Origin: Georgenia sp.
GTDB lineage: Bacteria > Actinomycetota > Actinomycetes > Actinomycetales > Actinomycetaceae
Assembly (NCBI GenBank): GCA_027322565.1
Contig: DAHVRG010000158.1
Span: 1 to 7,355 of the forward strand
Length of the DNA: 7,355 nt
Direction: 5' to 3'
The translations under genes were made by a program, and so were the position numbers. The notes under the pieces are model-generated. The model was given only the letters and a program-made list of their open reading frames with translations, was not told the DNA's origin and did no database searches. How positions within the stretch are numbered: position 1 is the first letter of the stretch; each line of letters opens with the position of its first letter. Of this stretch, positions 1-6,100 are shown one piece after another.

Positions 1-1
1 G

Positions 2-85
2 GCGGACGCGCTCGTCGTCGAGGTCGACGCCGACGGCCACCGGTGGGCGCGCTGGCCGGACGTCACCCGCGCCACAGGTCGGTGA
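2..85 (+). CDS. C-terminal end of an unidentified protein (partial, enters from the left edge)
   Basis: Reading from base 2 gives 27 sense codons and a TGA at 83-85, ending ...RWPDVTRATGR. Nearly every third position is G or C, as expected of a coding frame in this genome. Too little remains to assign a family. It would converge with maf, and the two stop regions overlap (63-85). An alternative is a minus-strand gene starting at the GTG at 40-38 (MAVGVDLDDERVR...), which would follow maf in the same direction; its frame is codon-aligned with this one and equally GC-biased, but I see no Shine-Dalgarno sequence for it. I prefer the plus-strand reading without being sure. Confidence 0.35.
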   Translation, partial: ADALVVEVDADGHRWARWPDVTRATGR

Positions 86-677
86 CCTGCACGCCGAGCT
101 CGCCGAGGAGCTCGCGCAGCAGGGGCAGGCTGATCCCCACCACGCCGTGGTGGTCGCCCTCGACCCGCCGGACGAACGGGCCGCCCAGCCCGTCGACGGT
201 GAAGGCGCCGGCCACGGCGAGCGGCTCGCCCGTGGCGACGTAGGCCGCGATCTCGGCGTCGCTCAGGTCCGCGAAGTGCACCGTCGTGGAGGAGACGCCA
301 CCCGTCTCGCGGGGCCGGGGGCCGCGTGTGTCGACAAGCCAGTGGCCGGTGTGCAGCATGCCGCTGCGCCCGCGCATGCGGCGCCACCGGGCGACCGCCT
401 CGTCGGCGTTTGCGGGCTTCCCGTGGACCGCGTCGTCGAGCTCGAGCATCGAGTCGCAGCCGACGACGACGGCGTCCTGGGCCTCGGCGCGCGCGGCCAC
501 GTCGCGGGCCTTCGCGCGCGCGAGGAGCAGCACCTGCTCGGTGGGGCGGGCCGCATCGCCGGCTTCCCGGAGCACGGCCGGTTCGTCGACGTCGGAGACG
601 ACGACCACGGGGTCGATCCCGGCGGCGCGGAGGGTGGCGAGCCGGGCGGGGGAGGCGGAGGCGAGGACCAGTCTCAC
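63..677 (-). CDS. maf: Maf family nucleoside triphosphate pyrophosphatase
   Basis: A 204-residue protein, the usual Maf length. Maf/YhdE/YceF proteins are cytosolic enzymes that hydrolyse non-canonical or selected NTPs to the NMP and pyrophosphate; they are viewed as house-cleaning enzymes and affect septum formation in some bacteria. Visible family motifs, in order: the N-terminal phosphate-binding SASPAR (residues 7-12); DVDE (29-32); GCDSMLEL (73-80), whose Asp75 matches the catalytic Asp; HGKP (85-88); HTGH (109-112); AGAFTVDGLGG (156-166); and GDHHGVVGISLP (174-185). Cys74 replaces the Thr/Asp seen before the catalytic Asp in many Mafs, a form I recall as common in actinobacteria. The exact nucleotide preference (dTTP/UTP or m7GTP type) cannot be read with certainty. 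The GTG at 677-675 is chosen because the conserved RLVLASASPAR begins directly after it. Only a weak AGGG lies upstream; a TAGGGT (691-686) eight bases before the GTG could instead be a leaderless -10. Confidence 0.95.
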   Translation of the reverse strand: MRLVLASASPARLATLRAAGIDPVVVVSDVDEPAVLREAGDAARPTEQVLLLARAKARDVAARAEAQDAVVVGCDSMLELDDAVHGKPANADEAVARWRRMRGRSGMLHTGHWLVDTRGPRPRETGGVSSTTVHFADLSDAEIAAYVATGEPLAVAGAFTVDGLGGPFVRRVEGDHHGVVGISLPLLRELLGELGVQVTDLWRG

Positions 678-683
678 GGGAGG

Positions 684-702
684 CGACCCTACGGGAGGGT
701 CG
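684..702 (-). promoter_or_regulatory. Small perfect hairpin just upstream of the maf start
   Basis: CGACCCT (684-690) and AGGGTCG (696-702) are perfect 7-bp inverted arms around a 5-nt loop, six bases upstream of the maf GTG. On the minus strand the start-proximal arm contains the only Shine-Dalgarno-like AGGG and a TAGGGT that could be a -10 element. The hairpin could therefore mask initiation or be an operator. It lies within three CGGGAGG direct repeats (677-683, 692-698, 701-707). The structure is seen; the function is inference, and chance is possible at this GC content. Confidence 0.3.
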
Positions 703-754
703 GGAGGCGGCGCCCGCGAAGTGAGCCGCCCCTCCCGCGCCCGCTCCTTCCGCG

Positions 755-823
755 ACCGTGTGCCCGCTGGTGCAACCGTGCGGGCGCCCTACCGGGCACA
801 CGGTTCACCGACGGGCACACGGA
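755..823. repeat. Palindromic intergenic element with repeated CGGGCACACGG (terminator or REP-like)
   Basis: ACCGTGTGCCCG (755-766) and CGGGCACACGGT (793-804) form a perfect 12-bp inverted repeat around a 26-nt spacer. CGGGCACACGG occurs again at 812-822, a direct copy 19 bp after the one at 793-803. The longer segment 755-780 is also an imperfect reverse complement of 799-823, so two mutually exclusive folds exist. The element lies 44 bp beyond the DUF885 stop and 78 bp before the maf start, both genes reading leftward. It could terminate the DUF885 transcript, although no T-tract follows, or be a dispersed palindromic repeat. The pattern is directly visible; the role is inferred. Confidence 0.55.
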
Positions 824-866
824 GCACGGGGGGTGGGGGGCGTGCGGAGGGCAGCGCCGAGCGACG

Positions 867-2591
867 CTAGTCGCGGAGGGCGTCCTCGTTCCGGCCGAGA
901 ATCGCCGTGCGTAGGACGTCCAGGCCGACGGAGCCGATGTCCAGGGCCCGCCGGTGGAAGGCTCGCAGGTCGAAAGACTCGCCGCGGGCCTGCGCCTGGT
1001 CCCGCGCGGCGTCGCGCAGCTGCTCCCAGAGCCGCTGGCCGACCTTGTACGACGGCGCCTGCGCCGGCCACCCGAGGTACCGGTCGAGCTCGAAGGCGAG
1101 GAACGCCTCGTCCATGGTGGCGTTGGCGCGGAGGAACTCCCAGGCCTTCGCCGCGTCCCAGACGCCGCCACCCCACGCCTCCGGGGCGGTCTTGCCGAGG
1201 TGGACGCCGATGTCGAGGACGACGCGTGCGGCGCGCAGCCGCTGGCCGTCGAGCATGCCGAGGTGGTCCGCCGGGTCGTCGAGGTAGCCGAGGTCGGCCA
1301 TGAGCCGCTCGGCGTACAGCGCCCAGCCCTCGCCGTGCCCGCTCACCCAGCACGCGAGCCGCCGCCAGGTGTTGAGCAGCCCCGAGCGGTAGGCCGTCTG
1401 GCCGATCTGCAGGTGATGCCCCGGGACCCCCTCGTGGTAGACGGTGGTGAGCTCGCGCCACGTGCTGAAGGTCGTCACACCTTCCGGCACCGACCACCAC
1501 ATGCGGCCGGGGCGGGAGAAGTCCGCACTCGGGCCGGTGTAGTAGATCCCGCCGGTCTGGGTCGGGGCGATGCGGCACTCGAGGCGCCGCACCGGCTCGG
1601 GGATGTCGAACTGGTGGTCCGCGAGCTCCCGGATGGCGCGGTCGGAGGCCTCCTGCATCCAGGCCTGCAACGCCGCGGTGTCGTGCAGCAGCCGCTCCGG
1701 CTCGGTGTCGAGCCGCGCCATGGCCTCCTCCGGCGTGGTCCCCGGCCCGTAGAGGCGGGCGGCGACCGCCTCCTGCTCGGCGGTGACGCGGGCGAGCTCC
1801 TCCAGGCCCCAGTCGTAGGTCTCGTCGAGGTCGATGCTCGCGCCGAGGAAGTAGCGCGACCACAGCTCGTAGCGTTCGCGGCCGACGGCGTCCCGCGGCG
1901 TGGCGCGCGGCGCCAGCTCCGTGCGCAGCATCACCGCCAGCTCGCCGTAGGCGCGGCGGGCGGCGGCGGCACCGGCGAGGAGCTCCTCGGCGAGTGGGCC
2001 GCTCGGCTCCGCGCCCTGGGGCCGGGCGCCGGCGACGAACGTGTCGAAGAAGGAGCTCTCCGGCTCGGCGAGCTCCTCGGCCTGCGCGATGCACGCCTCC
2101 ACCTGCCGCACCGCCGGGACCTTCCCCTCGGCCGCCGCGGCCCGGAGCGACTCCTGGTACCCGGAGAGGGCCTCGGGGAGTGCGGCCATCCGCCGGGCGA
2201 TGGTCTCCCAGTCCTCGACGGTGTCGGTAGCCATGAGGTCGAAGACCTCGCGCAGCTGCTGGACGGGGGAGCTGATGACGTTGAGCTCCCGGCCCAGCTC
2301 ACCCGCCATGTACAGCTCCGCCTCGAGCCCGAGGCGCTCCGCCATCGCGGCCTTCGTCGTCGCGTCGACGTCGTCGACGGCGTCGGTCCCGGCGACCTTC
2401 GCGACCGCCTCCATGGCCGCCTCTGCGCGGCCGAGGTGGCCGGCGGGCGAGAGGTCGGGCATCTCGTCGTCGTGCCCCGGTAACCCGAGGGTGGTCGCAG
2501 TGATCGGGTCCAGCGCGGCGAGGCGGGTCACGTACTCGTCGGCGATGGAATCGATTTCAGAGGAGGGGCGGGAAAGAGCGTCGGCGGTCAC
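867..2591 (-). CDS. DUF885 family protein, predicted metallopeptidase-like
   Basis: A 574-residue protein matching the DUF885 family (PF05960), widespread in actinobacteria. The strongest signature is YHEGVPGHHLQ, with the HEGxPGHH motif at residues 386-393 (H386, E387, H392, H393), followed by GEGWALYAERLM with E421 about 34 residues later. This His-Glu...His plus downstream Glu layout resembles zinc gluzincin peptidases. The family's substrate is not established to my knowledge, so peptidase activity is inference. YYTGPSADFSRPG upstream and the alanine/glutamate-rich helical N-terminal half also fit the family. No signal peptide or membrane segment is seen, so it is probably cytosolic. The frame stays open upstream to about 3092, but that part is Arg/Pro-rich non-protein-like sequence; GTG at 2591-2589 (MTADALSRPSSEIDSIADEY) is chosen because typical family sequence begins there. 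No Shine-Dalgarno precedes it. It lies upstream of maf on the same strand but is separated by 189 bp holding a terminator-like repeat. Confidence 0.9.
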   Translation of the reverse strand: MTADALSRPSSEIDSIADEYVTRLAALDPITATTLGLPGHDDEMPDLSPAGHLGRAEAAMEAVAKVAGTDAVDDVDATTKAAMAERLGLEAELYMAGELGRELNVISSPVQQLREVFDLMATDTVEDWETIARRMAALPEALSGYQESLRAAAAEGKVPAVRQVEACIAQAEELAEPESSFFDTFVAGARPQGAEPSGPLAEELLAGAAAARRAYGELAVMLRTELAPRATPRDAVGRERYELWSRYFLGASIDLDETYDWGLEELARVTAEQEAVAARLYGPGTTPEEAMARLDTEPERLLHDTAALQAWMQEASDRAIRELADHQFDIPEPVRRLECRIAPTQTGGIYYTGPSADFSRPGRMWWSVPEGVTTFSTWRELTTVYHEGVPGHHLQIGQTAYRSGLLNTWRRLACWVSGHGEGWALYAERLMADLGYLDDPADHLGMLDGQRLRAARVVLDIGVHLGKTAPEAWGGGVWDAAKAWEFLRANATMDEAFLAFELDRYLGWPAQAPSYKVGQRLWEQLRDAARDQAQARGESFDLRAFHRRALDIGSVGLDVLRTAILGRNEDALRD

Positions 2592-2620
2592 GACCCAGAG
2601 CGTAGAGCACCGGCTGGGTC
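2592..2620 (-). promoter_or_regulatory. Putative leaderless promoter with flanking inverted repeat for the DUF885 gene
   Basis: On the minus strand TACGCT (2604-2599) fits the actinobacterial TANNNT -10 pattern and ends 7 nt before the GTG. That places the transcription start at or next to the start codon, which agrees with the missing ribosome binding site. GACCCAG (2592-2598) and CTGGGTC (2614-2620) are perfect 7-bp arms on either side of this -10, a plausible operator geometry. No good -35 hexamer is visible. The elements are seen; promoter and operator roles are inference. Confidence 0.35.
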
Positions 2621-2702
2621 TTCCGTGGGCGCCACGAGGGGGGCGGTGAAGTCGTCGCGCGTCCCCCCGCCCGGAGACCGTTGCCGCGCCGACCGCGCGG
2701 GA

Positions 2703-2725
2703 GGGTGAGTCCGGGGGTGATTCCG
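2703..2725 (+). repeat. GGGTGA direct repeat, copy 1 (12-bp period)
   Basis: GGGTGA occurs at 2703-2708 and 2715-2720, a 12-bp period, each followed by a TCC-type tail (GTCC and TTCC). The same arrangement recurs at 2957-2980. On the minus strand the unit reads TCACCC. This resembles half-sites bound as direct repeats by response regulators, such as the TTCACC-type PHO boxes of Streptomyces, but those have an 11-bp period. This copy lies upstream of the possible rightward promoter. Regulator identity is unknown. Confidence 0.4.
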
Positions 2726-2736
2726 TGCCGGACGGC

Positions 2737-2765
2737 TTCGGTCTCGGCCCGTCCCCGTCTACAGT
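2737..2765 (+). promoter_or_regulatory. Weak candidate promoter for the surface-protein gene
   Basis: TACAGT (2760-2765) fits TANNNT as a -10, with TTCGGT (2737-2742) 17 bp upstream as a poor -35. If real, transcription would start near 2772 and give a leader of about 335 nt carrying all the stem-loops up to the start codon. The -35 matches the consensus poorly, so this is tentative. Confidence 0.2.
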
Positions 2766-2821
2766 CGTCGGCGCCGGGTCGGGTCGACGACGCCGTCGGG
2801 CCGCCCGCCCGGTCGGATGCT

Positions 2822-2861
2822 CCTTCGCCCGCACCTCACCCCCCGACGGTGTGGGCGAAGG
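2822..2861 (+). promoter_or_regulatory. Strong 14-bp stem-loop in the intergenic leader
   Basis: Arms 2822-2835 (CCTTCGCCCGCACC) and 2848-2861 (GGTGTGGGCGAAGG on the DNA) pair over 14 bp with one G-T mismatch/wobble, around a 12-nt C-rich loop. There is no T-tract and no gene ends nearby, so an ordinary terminator is unlikely. It may be a structural element of the leader RNA, an attenuator, or an extended operator palindrome. The pairing is seen; the role is inferred. Confidence 0.45.
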
Positions 2862-2884
2862 CCTGCCCGCAGTGAGCTCCCATC

Positions 2885-2997
2885 GGCGTCCGGGACAGGT
2901 CGGACGCCCGACTACCACCGCGCTGGTGGCGCACCTCACGCCGACCGGCGTCGGGCGGGTGAATCTCGGGGTGAAATCCGGCGATGGCGCCGTCGCC
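2885..2997 (+). promoter_or_regulatory. Run of four short stem-loops in the putative leader
   Basis: Four inverted repeats follow each other closely: GGCGTCCG/CGGACGCC (2885-2892 with 2901-2908, 8 bp, 8-nt loop); CCACC/GGTGG (2915-2919 with 2925-2929); ACGCC/GGCGT (2938-2942 with 2947-2951, 4-nt loop); and GGCGA/TCGCC (2980-2984 with 2993-2997). With the strong hairpin before them they look like a folded leader. Short stems are common by chance in such GC-rich DNA, so only the series and the 8-bp stem carry weight. I could not match it to a known riboswitch. Confidence 0.35.
2957..2980 (+). repeat. GGGTGA direct repeat, copy 2 (12-bp period)
   Basis: GGGTGA at 2957-2962 and 2969-2974 repeats with exactly the same 12-bp period as at 2703-2720, again with ATC- and AATCC-type tails. 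The two pairs are 254 bp apart, both on the plus strand. One lies upstream of, and one inside, the putative leader. Confidence 0.4.
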
Positions 2998-3057
2998 CTC
3001 GCCCGCGCATCCGACCGTGGGGGCCGGTGGCGTGTCTGCGCTGCCGCCGTTCGCCCG

Positions 3058-3101
3058 GCCACAGGTCTCGCCTGCTGGCTTGCGGAAAACAACTGGAAGG
3101 G
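3058..3101 (+). promoter_or_regulatory. Hairpin and strong ribosome binding site before the surface-protein start
   Basis: GGAAGGG (3095-3101) is a strong Shine-Dalgarno, 6 nt before the GTG at 3108, and decides the start choice. It sits in a locally A-rich stretch (GGAAAACAACTGG). Just upstream GCCACAGG (3058-3065) pairs with CCTG-C-TGGC (3071-3079), 8 bp with one bulged C and a 5-nt loop. This hairpin leaves the ribosome binding site free. Confidence 0.6.
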
Positions 3102-3107
3102 TGTCTG

Positions 3108-6100
3108 GTGGGTAATTCGGATCGCTTGTTCGAGGGCCGTCGGGGGCGAACGGACTCGGGCCGGATGCGACGGTCGTGGCGGGCCGCGCTGGCCGCTGTC
3201 GCGGCCTTCGCCGTCGCCGTCCTCGGAGTGGTGGTGCCGCTCGGTGCGGCGTCGGCGGTGTCAGCGGGGGGCGTGACGCTCACCCTCGACTACGGCGGCG
3301 AGACCTACGACGGCCACACGGTCGTCGCGCCGGGACAGTCCTACCGCGTCACGATGCAGTACGACACGACCGTCGTGGAGCCCGGTAGCTCGGTGGCCAT
3401 CACCGTCCCCGCGGGTGTCTCGATCCCGGAGAGCGCGCTGCAGGTCCCGCCGGGGAACACGGTCATCGAGAGCACGGTTCTCGACGGTGACCAGCTGGTC
3501 GTCACCTTCCAGGACCCGATGGACACGAGCGCCGCGCAGGGCGTGTACGCGATCACCTTCACCTTCGAGGAGCCGGAGGACGGCTCCGAGCTGCGGGACG
3601 TCACCTGGTCCCTGGAGGGGCAGTCGACCACCGTCGAGCTGATCGTCCGCCAGCCGGGCGACGACTTCCGCCCGGAGATCACCGATTCCGAGCGCAAGTC
3701 GGTCCAGGCGCCGAACCTGAACCAGCACGTCACCGTCGCCGAGGACGGCACCGTGACCGTCGCCGAGGCGATCACCGGCGTGGAGATCCCCTACACGCTC
3801 CGGATCGACTCCGCGGACGCCCGCGACGGCGTGACCATCACCGACTCCATCGACGACTTCCTCGCCTTCGACGGCGACAGCTTCGTCGCCACGCTGGTCA
3901 CCTGGGACGAGAACGGCCTCAACCGGGACGAGCGGGAGATCGACCTGCCCGTGTCGGTCGACGGCTCCACGTTCCAGATCGCCGGCCTCGACATCCCCGA
4001 GAACTCCTACCTGACGATCTCCTACTCGGCCTCCGTCTCGGACGTCGAGGGCCTGGAGGCTCAGCTCCAGCCGCTGGCCGACGCGATCGACGAGTACGAC
4101 GGCGGCTGGTTCGCCACTGACCTCGTCAACACCGCCGAGATCGACGGCACCCCCGACACCGCGACGGTGACCGTCGGGGGCCACCGTCCGGCCGCGCCGA
4201 CGCCCGACCACGGCGCCGCGTTCGGCAAGGCGAGCGAGCCCTCGGGAACGATCGACATCGAGCTCGACGACGACGGCGCGCTGGCCGCGCCCATCGACGT
4301 CACCTACACCCTGAGCGCCGACCTCACCCAGTTCGCCGGGTTCGAGGGCCGCTACGAGCTCGACCGCAACGTCGTGATCTCCGACGTGCTCCCCGAGCAG
4401 ATCAGCTGGCTCGCCGACGAGGACGACTTCCTCACGGTCGTCGCCGGCGGCCTGGAGCTCACGCGGGCCGAGGGCGAGCACACTGCGGAGTCCTTCGCCG
4501 CCGACGAGTTCGTCGGCCAGTACGCCGTCAGCGGCCGGCAGCTGCTCATCAACGTGGGCAGGGACACCACCCTGGCGCACGAGTTCGCCGTGCGGGCACA
4601 GATCGTCGACCTCGCCCCGAACGGCTGGCAGGACGGTGAGTGGTACCGGTACACGGGCCTGGCGAACACCGCCGTCTTCCACTACGGCGACGGTGCCACA
4701 ACGGAGCGCTCGGTCGACCACCCGATGCAGACCCCGGCCCCCGACCCGGCGGCCGCGTTCCGCAAGTCGAGCGACGTCGCGCTCCACGTCGTCGTCGCCC
4801 TCGACGAGGACGGCGACCTCGCCGAGCCGCTCGACATGTCCTACACGCTGACCGCGGACCTCACCGAGTTCGCCGACTTCGCCGGCAAGTACTTCGGGCT
4901 CGACCGCAACGTCGTCGTCGTCGACGAGCTCCCCGCGCAGATGGAGTGGGCGCAGGACGTCCTCACCGTCGTCGCCCCCGAGGGACTCGCGCTGGAGCGC
5001 GTCGAGGGCGTCAGCGAGGAGGACTTCGCCGGTGACGACTACGTCGGCACCTACCAGGTCGTGGGCCGTCAGCTCATGCTCAACCTCGGCCAGGACCTCG
5101 GCGTGCGGTACGAGTTCGAGGTCAGCGCCCGGCTCACGACGGTCGAGGGCCTCAGCCGGCAGGACCTGCCGACCGAGAACGGCTGGCCGAAGTACACCGA
5201 GATCGGCTTCACGGGCCTAACGAACGAGGCCGCTTTCCACTACCGCGAGAACGGGCCGGTCCAGGAGGACCACAGCTCCCACCGCCTCGTCGTGCCGATG
5301 GACCCGCGCGAGGGCATCACCGACCCCGAGGTCTTCGACAAGGCGACGAGCGGCGGGACGCTGAACGTCCGTCCGGGCCAGACCGTCGATGTCCCGTTCG
5401 GGTTCACCGCAGCGGCGGGCGCCGTCCCCGACCTCGGCGCCTCGCGGATCGTCGACTACGTCGACCAGGACGTCTTCGACCTCAGCGATCTCGACGCGAT
5501 CCGGGACTCGATCACCGGGACCTACAACTGGCAGGGCCCGCTCACCGGGAGCGACTTCGAGCTCGAGGTCGACGCCGAGGGCAACCTCGTCGTCACCGTC
5601 TCGGACACCTTCGGTCAGGACCTCCCCGAGTGGGCCCGCCCCGACCTCGACCAGCCGCTCACCCAGCGCCTGGCTATTGAGCTGACGCTCCCCACCCACC
5701 CCGTCCAGGGCAAGCAGGTCCTCACGATCGTCAACAACGCGAGCCTCGTCGGCGGTGACGACGACGGGATCGTCTGGGACGCTGAGGCCTCCGGCACGGC
5801 GACGAGCTACGGTGACGAGCTCGAGGTTCGCAAGAGCATCTACCGCGGCAGCGGTGAGTGGACGCAGAACCTGCGCGTCGAGCTCGACGAGGATGGTGAG
5901 CTCACCCAGGACGAGTTCATCTACCGCGTCGAGCTCATCCCCCACGGGGCGTACCAGGGGGTGGCGATCATTCCGATGGCCGACGTCCTGCCGGAGGAGC
6001 TCGAGTACATCGGGTTCGTCGCCGACGCCGACCTCGACACCGGAGCGGTGACGCCCGGTGACACCGTCGACATGGGCGGCGACGTCGTGGCCGCGTGGGG

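Larger units (their letters stand above)
2592..3107. other. 516-bp divergent intergenic region, rich in repeats and stem-loops
   Basis: I see no convincing gene between the DUF885 start and the surface-protein start. Open frames here on both strands translate to Arg/Pro-rich sequence without ribosome binding sites or domains. The region holds the DUF885 promoter end, two GGGTGA-N6-GGGTGA motifs, one weak rightward promoter candidate, a 14-bp stem-loop, four smaller stem-loops and a hairpin shortly before the ribosome binding site of the rightward gene. Such length and structure suggest a regulated start or a long untranslated leader for the surface protein. Confidence 0.6.

Noticed and set aside
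954..2483. 509-codon plus-strand open frame antisense to the DUF885 gene
   Set aside because: It is a shadow frame from strong GC codon bias. The product is Arg/Gly/Val/Leu-rich without domains, while the opposite strand has clear family motifs.
2681..2875. Small plus-strand open frame in the intergenic region
   Set aside because: It has no ribosome binding site, a Pro/Arg/Ser-rich product with no recognisable pattern, and it overlaps the strong hairpin.
2938..2997. ydaO-type (c-di-AMP) riboswitch, because of GGGGTGAAATCC upstream of a cell-surface gene
   Set aside because: The GGGTGAA-like core is suggestive, but I find no GACAGCT/GCTAACC-type 3' consensus or the other conserved blocks. 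The same motif also recurs at 2703 without any such context.
2592..3092. Upstream extension of the DUF885 reading frame by 167 codons
   Set aside because: The extension is Arg/Pro-rich, has no family similarity, and crosses the stem-loops and repeats. Typical DUF885 sequence begins right at GTG 2591.
3165..3184. Tat signal (RR in MRRSW)
   Set aside because: The residues around RR do not fit S-R-R-x-F-L-K, and the core is strongly hydrophobic, so a Sec signal is more likely.
3261..4787. 508-codon minus-strand open frame opposite the surface protein
   Set aside because: Its sequence is Val/Asp/Arg/Gly-rich low-complexity text typical of an antisense GC shadow. The plus frame has a signal peptide, recognisable domains and repeats.
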